From Cymbidium sinense (taxonomy: Eukaryota; Streptophyta; Magnoliopsida; Asparagales; Orchidaceae): DNA of 64,000 bases. Where the stretch lies: assembly GCA_021442155.1 (NCBI GenBank), contig CM038216.1:155853983-155917982 (forward strand), given 5' to 3'. Below are positions 52,806 to 63,009 of the stretch, piece by piece. Position 1 is the stretch's first letter, and the number at the start of each line of letters is the position of its first letter. Under the pieces are notes generated by a model. That model made no database searches, had not been told where the DNA came from, and worked only from the letters and a program-made list of their open reading frames with translations. The position numbers and the translations under genes were made by a program.

Positions 52806-53429
52806 TGTTGACTTCCACATGTGTCATAAGTCGAGGAGCTCACAAGTCCACTGACAAACCGAAGTGATGAGCAAATCAAAATGTGGGCGTCACCAAAATG
52901 GTCAAAATGACCTCGATCGATGAACGACTCACGATGTTTTAGAACATTGAAATTGATCGAATATAAATATTGCAAAATCTAATGAGCAATCAATTGCGCT
53001 CAATTTATCGATAGCATATCGTGAAAGGCTGCGGCGATGACCAAATGACCTGTAAACATCATGTCATTAGCGAGATGTTGAAATCTATTGAATAAGACTA
53101 ATCGACTTAATTGACAAATGCAATGTGTGAAATAGTAGTGATGTTCATTTTAAGCGAAAGTGATCCATTACTATAAGTTTCAATGACCTCAATTAAAATG
53201 ATTGTCATTGATATCAAATTACGAATACATCCATTTGATTAAGTTTTATAATCTTAAAATTTTGTCAAGATTAGGATGCATTTGAGAATCATCTAATTAT
53301 CTATTAATATCCAGTCAATTTAAAATTTGCTGCCATTCTTATACTTCCACCTCTCATTCAACTAATAATTGACTGCCACATCATTCCTCCCATATCTCCC
53401 TCAATTAATTAATCCTTATCTCTCCACAA

Positions 53430-54140
53430 CTGAGGTAAACAAGAATGGCATCTCCAATTCTTCCTTTTTTCGCACCTCACATTCCCTGCTCCCAGCCAAA
53501 CGAACACATCCTGCCTCCTCTGCTTTTATCTTAGAGGTCCAACCCGAAAAACCCCCTAGCTATCCTTTATTCCCACTGCAATGCTATCTATGCCTCTCTC
53601 CCCTGCATACTAGAGAAGCGTACGATTGTCGCTGGCATGAGAGGCTCTACCTCTGCCGCGTTGTTGCCTTCCTCTTCCCTCCCTTTCTTCTCAGGTTTCT
53701 GCACCTCCACTATCCATAGAAAGAGCCTTCTATGGTCAAGCGAAGTGTGCACTGACCATGGTGATGACCTCTTTCATGGCCTTTACTGCTTAGTTTCAAT
53801 AGTATGCCCCGTCTAGACTCAAACACCATAAGGTCCGCACGATTCTCCAAGGCGAAGCTTATGTCTTGGAGTCGCTGGCATTTTCCTAGAAGGAGCAGGC
53901 CACTGTGGCATCATCGGGCGACACTGTGAGAGTGGGGTGATGGAGAAGTCAACGATGGCGACGGGGCAGCGGGAAGATCGCGTGCAGCCCTCGGATGTCG
54001 TCATTGATTGCGTGTGTCATTGGTTCCGGGATACCTTAGAGGAGGCCAAGGCTGGGGATGCCACAATGCAGGTTCTTGTCGACCAGATGTACCATAGTGG
54101 CTATGGCGTTCCTCGGAATGAACAAAAGGAAGTCTACATA
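53430..54140 (+). pseudogene. Captured host-gene fragment with Sel1-repeat-like segment (copy 2)
   Basis: GC-richer coding-like segment inside the LTR. The frame at 53937-54190 gives VVIDCVCHWFRDTLEEAKAG and then GDATMQVLVDQMYHSGYGVP, followed by RNEQK. The pattern GDAxxQxxLxxMYxxGxGVPxxxxK is that of a Sel1-like (TPR-related) repeat. Upstream, 53450-53700 carries a Ser/Arg/Pro-rich N-terminal-like stretch in several frames. I take it as exon 1 plus part of a plant gene copied into the element; I do not recall the gene's name. It ends near 54180, where the 3' LTR copy (62592) also stops matching. Confidence 0.55.
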
Positions 54141-54194
54141 GGCTGCAACACGAATTCAACTGCCTTTAGGGCCCAATCATTCCACCAATGACAG

Positions 54195-54410
54195 TTGACA
54201 AAAAAAAATCTGAGATTTCTAATTGCTTGTGAAGTTATGTTGCATCCTTCTACAAACAAGATTCACAGAATCAATCACTTTAATGAGTATTTACATACCT
54301 CTGCTATTAAAACACAACAAATGTATCGAGGATGGAAGATTCGCAAGAAATTTTTGAAAATACAAGGTAGCCCACTCTTGATCTTTGGCATCCCGGCTGA
54401 CCATGACTAG
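54195..54410 (+). pseudogene. Captured IQ-motif fragment (CAMTA-like?)
   Basis: The frame reads IHRINHFNEYLHTSAIKTQQ and then MYRGWKIRKKFLKIQ. The core QxxxRGxxxRxxF fits the calmodulin-binding IQ motif, with Thr where a hydrophobic residue usually stands. The surrounding residues (A-x-x-I/TQxxYRGWKxRKxFLKI) are closest in my memory to the IQ region of plant CAMTA transcription factors, though myosin or IQD proteins are alternatives. Just after it, AAG|GTAGCC could be the exon's old splice donor. It sits only in copy 2; copy 1 lacks it by deletion, and the 3' LTR is cut before it. Confidence 0.45.
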
Positions 54411-56633
54411 AGGTTGCTATCAAGAAGAGATCAAGGAGGCACATGCTGGATACTGATTAGATTTTTGTCAATAGCACTGAAGAAAATTCAGTGGATGTTG
54501 TTGGAATCGCTACTGCTTACAAAAAAAAAGATGAAAACTCTGTGCTATAATATGCTCAAAGAAATTAATACTAATATTGAAATACACAATTATCATATTC
54601 TTCCCAGGTATTGTTTGAATACCCCACTGCGCTTAGAAGAGTGTGGTGGAATTGAAGACAACGACCGTGGTGTCGCATAATAACCGATGCTGAAGAAGCA
54701 TGTGAGAGAGTCCTTGACGCATCATATGGGAAAGATGCCGGAAAATTTACCAATGATGACTTAATTAATTTAATAAAAAATAAACCCTAAGCTCAAAATT
54801 AAAATATGAATTGAAATTGCAGGTGTTTAAAGACCTCATTATGTTGAGTATAGCTGATAGTTTGATGACTCGGAAGAGTTTTTGAAGACTACGACGTGAT
54901 GTCGCAAGACACCGATCATTGCACTTAGAAGAAGCGTGGTCAAAGTCCCACGACTCCCTATATGAACGCGTCTTTGGAAGGCTACCAAAATTTGGTTTGA
55001 CACAAAGCTTAAATATGATTAAATAAGAGTATTAATAAGCTTAAATTAAACTTAAATGAAAAATGATGAATCGAAGCTAAACCTACTCAAAATTATTTTT
55101 ATTTTTTTAAAGGTATTTGAATAAAAATGAGTCTATAAGCTTCTTAGCGATCACGAGCTAAGTTTCATTGAAACTTAGAGAACTCAATGAGCTATATACT
55201 AAATGCAAATAAATGAATATTAATATAAATAATTGAATAAGATTTAAAAAAGTTCTAATGTCACTGGATTCATAACACATTGTACAAGCGAATAGAAGAC
55301 ATTAATTAATGATTCTATTAGACTCTTGAAAACATTATAAAGTATGATTAAAACTAAAATTTAATACCTCAAATATGTGCAAGTATTCTAAATACATGCA
55401 TGGACCCAACACTATCTTTGAATACTTAAATTTAGTGTCCGAGAGGCTGGATTCGGTTTAGACTTAGGACTAGATCCGGGTAAATAAAATATATAATCTA
55501 TTATAATAATTTCAACTTAATAAAACATCTGAGAATCTAATTATGTCATGTGATAGTAGATCTGATCCTCTATTATTAAATTAATAGAGTCGATAGGATC
55601 TGAAATAATAAAATAAAAATCCACCCAATGATGGCTGTGTTGAATGACAATTTCAACCAGAGGGGACACTTTCATCAAAATATGATTACAATTTCAAAGA
55701 AGATTAACTTGGATTGAACATCAATCTAAATGCAAGATTTAAAATATCTTTGAGCTATAAATGTCTAAATGAAATTCAATCTAAAAGCTTAAAGCAAACT
55801 CCATTCAATCCACCTTCCACAATAGTTTGTCGGAGATGATAAATTAAGAAAATCCTAGCTCACAAAGGAGTCGAAGTCAAATCAAGTACACAACTATATT
55901 TACTCTCAAACAATCTCATGCCCAAAGGATGTGGCTGTCCTCACGTGTGGCTTGAGCTCCACATGAATTCACTAGAGTCCTCCCAGGGTGGTTATCCAAA
56001 TGACCTACCATATGGTCAATGTAGCTCATGCTCCCCAATGATTCTGTCCTTTGAGTTGTGAACCATAGGGTATACTTGATTGGGTAAAAAGCCCTCTGTT
56101 AGCTAAGGTAGACTTAAGCTTGTCTCCTTAGACAAATACCACCCCATGTCTACAATAATTTCTTGGACGACACAACCCATGACTGCTGACAAGGATCCTT
56201 CTATTAGGTTGGGTCGACTGCCTCCTCTGACTAAGTAGAGTAGGGACAATGACAGCCCAGGATGACAGAACCATGAGATCTAGATCGGGCACATCATCTT
56301 TCCCCCAACCATCCTCTTTAAGTTAAATATAATGAATTTCATAAATCTAAATTCTAAAACTCCACATACAGCTATTATACACTACGCACTAAGTGACCTA
56401 ACGATTAGCCTTAATCGAAAGTTCTCTCTCAGCATTAAGAGGGGCAATTAATGATAGGTGCTTGCACCTATAGGAAACCTGGAACTAAATCTAAAGTCCT
56501 CAACAAATGGGAGAGAAATCTCTGGGTAGTGTCTTATCAACTATTTCATATGCCTTCTAAAAATTTCACTAACACTTTTAATCACTCTCTTCATCGAGAG
56601 GTCGGTGGTGAATTTTTGAAGCCCACAGATTTC

Positions 56634-56651
56634 TGGTGACTCCGCTAGGGA
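56634..56651 (+). other. Primer-binding-site-like motif of element L
   Basis: TGGTGACTCCGCTAGGGA follows the LTR end by six bases. Plant Ty3/Gypsy elements of the Tat/Ogre kind often have TGGCGACTCCGCTGGGGA at this place, reported as complementary to a tRNA 3' end. The match is by memory and was not aligned to a tRNA. Confidence 0.6.
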
Positions 56652-57001
56652 TAGGTTTCTCTTTCTATCTTTGGCTAGTCGAATTTGAGTTATAGTAGTT
56701 ATGGAGCATGATAAAATTAAAATTTAAAAATCTTAGAATGAAATTAAATTTAAATGAATCATATTCTTATGACTAATTTGTTTGTCCTGTATATCGATGG
56801 ATCTTCAGAACACTGTTCATCATGCAACCAGGACACGGAGCCAATATTTGGATTAACACTATAATCAATACTGAGGATATTGGAGCTACTTTTCAATTTG
56901 GTAGTGTATACTTCACAATCATTGCTGCTACAAATAATCCTCTACTTGAAGCACCTACATATTGTACACACCAACCTATGTAAGGGAGGAGGACAATTGG
57001 A

Positions 57002-57759
57002 ATGACCACTACTGCTACTAAGGTTCCTCGAAAGAGAGCCATCGTATTCAAAAGATTGGGTTATTTTAAGGCATCGGTCATGAAAAGAACCATCAATAGG
57101 CAGAAAGTTTCAGTCATATCTATGAATGTGACTAATTTGTTAGTTGAATCTTTTGCACTAAGATGGCATAATGTTGAAGTCTCCTATTCTAGAGAAAAAT
57201 TGAGTGGAAGGCAAAGAAGGAGAAGAAATGATGAACTGTGAGCTCGATTGTTGTGAATCATTAGCCGTGATGTGACTTGTGGAAAGTGTTCCCACCCACA
57301 ATGAGTTTAAAAATCTAAAATGGGTCAAAAGGAATAGTTCTACTGGTGATGTTAAGCAGTCTTTTTGGGCTCAACAACAGTCAGCTCCAACTCTTCAGAA
57401 GAAACAACTTAAAACTTTATCTGCTCAAGTACACAGAGTCCTAAAGGTTGTTAAGAAAAAATGTCTTATGAAGAAGAGATATGAGAGTCCAATTATCAAA
57501 GAAGCTAAGAATGCTCCACTACAAAAACTACCACCAGTGGTAGTAAGAACTCAAGATCATTCTAAACAAGTTTTGCATGGCGAGCATCGGAGTGTGACAC
57601 TTGGACAACGCATCCAGGAATATGCTACTGAAAGGTCCAGGTAGAAAGAAAACTAAATTCGAAGAGTGAAGCCTCGAGTGGAAGTCCTGTACGGTGAACA
57701 TCGTGGCATGACACCTGAACTGCATGTTCGGGAATCCACTACCGAAAGGTCTCGATAAA
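57002..57759 (+). pseudogene. Element L internal ORF, basic protein of unknown function (copy 2)
   Basis: Two open stretches, 57002-57241 and 57279-57644, look like one former ORF. It starts MTTTATKVPRKRAIVFKRLG, continues KRTINRQKVSVISMNVTNLL and HNVEVSYSREKLSGRQRRRR, then NEFKNLKWVKRNSSTGDVKQ, then a Gln-rich stretch and LSAQVHRVLKVVKKK. A 24-residue unit follows twice, at about 57570-57642 and 57683-57756 (LHGEHRSVTLGQRIQ..ATERSR, and LYGEHRGMTPELHVR..TTERSR). The two are in frame but separated by a TAG and a TAA, with a final TAA at 57757. Lys/Arg-rich, no catalytic motif. A gag-like RNA-binding role would fit its place after the PBS, but I do not recognise the family. Confidence 0.5.
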
Positions 57760-57992
57760 AAAATAAAAATAAATATGGAGGCCAAAGCTTCAAGAAGAAG
57801 TGGCAACACAAAAGCTTTCTCATTTGGAAGCAAGCTAACCCAGAGGCATCATAAAAAGAGAAATACTGAACTACGTGTTCAACAATCATTGTTAAAATAA
57901 AAAAAATTATACAATCAACTGTGAAACTAGAAGCGAGTATTTCAACCCATAACAAGTTGACAGCTAATGATGGGTAAAGTGGAATAACTCTA

Positions 57993-58080
57993 CTGAAGTT
58001 GAACTACCTTCACTCCTAATGCACTAGTATTTGGAGCTAAAGTAGTCTTGCCACTTGAAGTTGAACTACCTTCACTCCGA
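57993..58080. repeat. Short direct repeat resolved differently in copy 1
   Basis: The word TGAAGTTGAACTACCTTCAC occurs at about 57994 and again at about 58056, near 60 bp apart. Copy 1 has a single one at about 13245 and lacks the spacer. This is the product expected from a deletion between direct repeats. Confidence 0.8.
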
Positions 58081-58439
58081 GTAGCCATTCAAGACAATCT
58101 CACTCAAGATTAGAATGTTCATCTGATATAAGAGCTTCGCGACATAACTAGGCTCCAAGCTCAAGAAAATTTAGAAGTCTATCGGTGAGGATGTCCAAAG
58201 TATTCATCATAGTATGCTCGAGCTTTTCAAGAAGGGAATTAATCATTGTGTTGAGAAGACTACTTATTCCCGACTGTCATTATACGTGTAAGATTTTCTT
58301 AGAAATTCTCTTATAATACAAGAATACATTTCTGAAATGAGGAAAAAATCCCTCGGTCAGATAGAGGGTATTTTTTAAAATTTTAAAGTAAAATGTCGGG
58401 CTATACTTGTGAAATAGGGGGTCTTTCTATTGTATTTGG

Positions 58440-61100
58440 GTTGACATCGCGCCTAAGACTGAGATCCCCATATACATATTCAAATTATATATTCAAAGTT
58501 CACAAGTCTCAAAGTCTTACTGGAGAAAAAGAAAAATTTTTAAATTTGCAAACTACAATAAATCATGTTGAAAACATATGTTTCATTCATACATCAAATC
58601 TAGGGCTCGAGTGGGTGCATAAGGTCGGATTCAATAAGCTCAAATATGGCTGAGTCGCTGACAGGTCTCCTTACTCAACACGCCACAAAGGCCACAGTAA
58701 GTGATCCCCCATCTCATTAGCTATGATGAAATCCTCCATCAATTGCTCAAGTCTAAGACTCAAGTAGGTGCATAAGGTCAGACTCAACAAACCCAAGTAT
58801 GGATGAGTCGTTGATAGGTCTGCTTACTCAACACGCCATAAAGGCCGTAGTAAGAGATCCCCTACTTTGTTAGTTCAAAGACAAGAGCATCCAAATCTCC
58901 AAATCCCTCTAACTTGGTGAGTTCAAGTGGCCCAGATTGGGAGTTCATCTCTACAATGTAAGGTCATCTCCAAAATTCAATAAAATATATTTACGAAGGC
59001 GAAGCGAGTTTGGTATTAATGAAAATTATGAAATTTTAATGCCTTCAATAAGTTTGTCAAGCAGAAAGCAAAGACCAAATGAAAATTTTTTTTCAGTAAG
59101 TCCAACCAAGAAAAAATCAAGGGATCGAAGAAGTCATCCCAATATAAAATAAAGGCTGAACTAAGGGAGTTATGTCATCAATATGTCCATTACGTGCAAA
59201 GCATAGGACTGATGACTATTTTCCATTGACCCAACATAAGCTCTAAGGGCTAGGTTGTCGGCAGACATCTTTCTATTGACCCACATAAGCAGAAAGCTAG
59301 GGCAAAAAGTAATTTTGAATCACCTGACAAGTCTTTAAGAAAATTCAAGACTTTCCTCCATCAAATCCGTCAAGGCACGAAGTTAGGATAGAATGAAATA
59401 CAAGATACAAATCCCTGAGATGAAGTCTTCAATAAGTCCATCAAAGCACCATGCATAGGACCAAAGATGTTCTCATCTCGCCAACAAGTCATCAACTCCA
59501 TCAAGTCAACTGAGGCATGAAGCGAGGATAAGAGGAAAATATAAATATCAAATTTTGAGATTGAATCTTCAATAAGTCCGACACAAAGCATAGGATCGAA
59601 GTTGTTCTCATCTCAACAAAAAATCATAAACTCCATTAAGTCCACCAAGGCACAAAGCCAAGACAGGAGAAAAATACAAATTTCAAACTCTCAAGAGAAA
59701 GTTTTCAATAAGTCCGAGAGCACAAAGCATAGGACCAAAGACATTCCAAATTCTCTCAATAGTTACTACGAAAGCCCCCCTGTTAGATAAGAGGCATTTT
59801 TAAATATTTATCTAAGTCGATATCGTGCATTAAGATGAGATCCTTAGATAGATACATATCATGATTGAAAATATATCACTTTTATTCCGCATTTAAGGAA
59901 ATCAAGCTGTGTAATATATCTTTGAACTAGTTTGCAATCCCCTTGTTAGACAAGGAACATCATTTTTGTGATCAAGATTGTTCAACCTCTCCTGTGAAAT
60001 AGGAGGTCTTCTTGTATATATTCAGGTTGACATCGAGCTTTATGCTGAGATTCCTGAATATATCTATAACTGTTATCGTTAAAATTACACTCTTGTAATA
60101 GCAAAAAAAATATATTTATGTACACCAAAAGACTACTTTAAATATCAAAAGTTTGTCTCCAAGATTCATCAAATATCAAAGATTAAGTCAGAAGAACTCT
60201 CAATTTTGGAAGCTTCAATCAACTAAGTTGGAATAACATCAACCCCTACATCTTCAAGTCTAGGACATGAATGGGTTCTAAAGGTTGAACTCAACAAGTC
60301 CACAAATGGCTGAGTTACTGATGCTCTCTTCACTCAACAAGCCACATGAAAAGGCCGCAGTGAAAGAACCCCCGTTCGTCAGTATAATGACAAGACCACC
60401 AAGCCATCACAGCTTGAGTCAAAGACTCAAGTAGGTTCTAAAGGACTCAACAAGCAAAATGGTCGAGTCATACGCTCTCCTCACTCAACAAGCCGCAAGA
60501 AAATGTCACAGTGAAAGAGCCCCTGCTCATCAGTCCAATCATAATTGCTGCTCAATCTCAAACCAGATCCATCTTAGTGAGTACAAGAACCAAAATTCAA
60601 GAGATCTTTCCACTCGATCGACATACCAAGACAATCTGAGAGAACTCTCAATTCGGAGCTGTCTCAAATCAATCCCTATATTGCTTTCAAGGTAATATTT
60701 CAACCTCTTTTGAAGTCGATGAAGCACAAAGCATAGATCAAAGCCAATTTTCTCATCAAGTCCAAAGCAGCAAGATATGCATATAGACAAATGAGGTCAA
60801 TCCTTCATCAAACATGCCAAGCTTAAAGCTAGGACATAAGGAATTTCAAATCTCAAAGCAAGCAAATCGATTTCTCCATCCAACCCAGTCAAGCATGAAG
60901 CAATCCAAATCTGTAATAACACAAAAGAAAAAGGTCTTCAGCAAACCCTTTGAAGCAGAGAATAGATGGTGGAAGAAGCTCTTCAGTGAATCCAAGGAAG
61001 TTGAAAGCTGAAGTGATCCAAGACTCATGGCCAGCCCAAAGGGTCAACTAGTTTTCAACAAATGTGACTTACTTCATGCACGAATAACATTTGTTGGGAG
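58440..61100 (+). mobile_element. Element L internal region, non-coding part (copy 2)
   Basis: No gag-pol. Motif groups repeat at irregular spacing: 'AAGTATGGATGAGTCG' with 'TACTCAACACGCCA' and 'AAAGGCC' at about 58620-58700, 58740-58860, 60290-60360 and 60440-60500; and 'CTTCAATAAGTCC' with 'GCATAGGA' at about 59040-59770. It includes the LTR-like segment from 59781 (TGTTAGATAAG). 60134-61100 is absent from copy 1. It ends with two CATTTGTTG words (61088, 61101) around GGGAG, the likely polypurine site before the 3' LTR. Confidence 0.55.
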
Positions 61101-61104
61101 CATT

Positions 61105-62592
61105 TGTTGACCTCCATATATGTGTCATAACTCGAGTCAAGCTCACAAGTCAACTTCGACGGACTTCGGAAGTGATAATGCGCAAATCGGGGATAAAAAT
61201 TCACTAGACATCATCGAAAATGGTCAAAATGACCTCCGATTGATGAACAAATTTTGCCGTCACATTCAAAATATTGAAATTGATCAGAATATAAATATTA
61301 AAAAATCTAACGAGCAATCGATTAAGCGCTCAAGCTATCAATGTGTCAATGCGCATATCGAGTTGAGAAGCTGCGATGAGGACCAAATGACCTCTATTTG
61401 TGAAATTAATAATGTCGTTAGCTTCAATATGTTGAAATATATTGAATAAGACTGATTGCACTTAATTTATACAAGTCTGCATGAATGTTGAGCAGTCAAA
61501 AGCGGCGATGGGCATTTTTGTACTGAAAGTGACCCAATATGACATCGAAGTTGCTCAAATGAACTCCGTTCACGAAATGGACTACACCATTACGTAATGA
61601 AATTACATAGAATAGACATCCAATTTGATTAAGGTTTATGAGCTTAAAATTTTGTCAAGATTAGCATGCATTTAGAGATAATCCATCTAATTATCTCTTA
61701 ATCGCATTCGGTCAATGCTTTGAAACTTGCAGCCGCCTATTCTCATACTTCCACCTTCCATTCAACTAATAATCGACTGCCACATCATCCCTCCCATATA
61801 ACCCTTAATTAATGAAGCCTTATCTCTCCACAATCGAGGTAAAAAAAATGGCGGCTCCCATTCTTCCTTTTTTTCACAACTCACGTTCCCTGCTCCCAGC
61901 TGAACGAACACATCCCACCTCCTTTGCTTTTTTCTTAGAGGTCCAACCCGAAAACCCCCTAGCGGTTCTCTATTCCCACCACTATGCTACCTGTGACTTT
62001 CTCCCCCGCATATCAGAGAAGCGTCTGATTGTCACCGGCATGAGAGGCTCTACCTCCGTCGCGTTGTCGCCTTCCTCTTCCCGCTCTTTCTTCTCAGGTT
62101 TCTATGCCTCCACTATCCGTAGAAAGAGCCTTTCGCGGTCAGGCGAAGTGCGCACTGACCGTGGTGAGGACCTCTTTTGTGGCCTCCTACTGCTTAGCTT
62201 CAATAATACACCCCATATGGACTCGAACACCGTAAGGTCCACACGATTCTCCAAGGCGAAGCTTCTATCTTGTAGTCGCTGGCATTTTCCCGAAAGGAGC
62301 AGGCCACTGTGGTGTCACCGGGTGACGCTGCGAGAGGGGGGCCGGGTGATGGAGAAGCCAATGGTGGTGACGGGGCAGCGGGAAGATCGCGTGCCACTCT
62401 TGGATGTGGTCATGGATTGCGTGCATCATTGGTTCTGGGATGCCGTAGAGGAGGCCAAGGCTGGGGATGCCACGATGCAGGTTCTTGTCAGCCAGATGTA
62501 CCAGAGCAGTTATGGCATTCCTCGAACTGAACAAATGGAATTCTGCATAGGCTGTAACACGAATTCATGCTTCCTTCAGGGCCCAATCATTC
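61105..62592 (+). mobile_element. Element L, 3' LTR (copy 2), truncated at its 3' end
   Basis: Starts TGTTGACCTCCATATATG and follows 52806-54180 and 8703-9960. It stops matching after 'CCCAATCATTC' at 62592, where sequence of the gag-like element begins. About 2.4 kb of the LTR is therefore missing on the right. Its captured-gene part is less frame-broken than in the 5' LTRs. Confidence 0.75.
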
Positions 62593-62678
62593 TGCATAGA
62601 CGGGCCGATGCTTTAAATGGGAAGGACAACATTTTGACCAATGTTGCTGTGCTACATCAATGGCTGACACATTTTTGA
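61812..62678 (+). pseudogene. Chimeric 288-codon ORF over the captured gene fragment and the next element
   Basis: The longest open frame in the window. Residues about 1-190 are a Ser/Arg-rich stretch including MRGSTSVALSPSSSRSFFSG. Residues about 178-250 hold VVMDCVHHWFWDAVEEAKAG and then GDATMQVLVSQMYQSSYGIP, the Sel1-like segment also present at 53937. The last about 27 residues (RRADALNGKDNILTNVAVLH and on to the stop) come from the gag-like element after the junction near 62593. The corresponding frames in the other LTR copies are broken. It is most likely a non-functional fragment that happens to be open, although the conserved Sel1-like part shows it derived from a real coding exon. 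Expression and function are unknown. Confidence 0.45.
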
Positions 62679-62859
62679 TTTTGAAATTAATAATAATGAA
62701 TGCTTTCTTGATTGACATAGTAATCGATTTGACTAGATGACCAATGCTGAGGTGCTGCATGTGAGCACTGCAGCGCTATGTTATTATTTCAAAACCAGAG
62801 AGGTTAGCTCCTGGGTGCTAACATTGTAGCACCACAGCACTAGCCCATGTTTATTAATA

Positions 62860-62868
62860 AAACCCTAG
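62860..62868 (+). promoter_or_regulatory. Telobox upstream of gag-like pseudogene (copy 3)
   Basis: AAACCCTAG in the same context as 4149 and 48140. Confidence 0.4.
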
Positions 62869-63009
62869 GGCTACTCCTTTTTTCATTATGCATTTTTTAT
62901 TTCTTAGAGCTCTCTCTCATACTCTCAATTTTTTCTCCCCTACTAAGAAAGTAATTATTACGAAGCACGTTAACTAGAGAAGGGTGACTTTAAGTGAGCC
63001 TAATAGATT

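Larger units (their letters stand above)
52806..56627 (+). mobile_element. Element L, 5' LTR (copy 2, about 3.8 kb, nearly complete)
   Basis: Starts TGTTGACTTCC and ends GCCCACA, six bases before a PBS-like motif. The start recurs at 61105 (TGTTGACCTCC), just after a purine word GGGAG, as expected for a 3' LTR behind a polypurine tract. The end recurs at 17041-17049. Inside are a first part shared with 61105-62592, a GC-richer captured-gene part (53430-54410), and a 3' half shared with 10028-11934 and 15237-17049. Within the 3' half, a word group 'CTTAGAAGAG..GTG..GAAGAC' occurs twice (54640-54740 and 54880-54970). An LTR this long with no gag-pol inside the element suggests a large non-autonomous retroelement. 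Confidence 0.7.
44025..60133 (+). repeat. Composite block, copy 2
   Basis: Matches 1-15236 in order. It keeps several pieces lost in copy 1: the TG start of the element L LTR with flanking ATAGT, the 540 bp with the IQ-motif fragment, a clear PBS-like motif, and longer ORFs for hAT and the basic internal protein. At 60134 it continues with element L interior where copy 1 is deleted. Confidence 0.9.
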
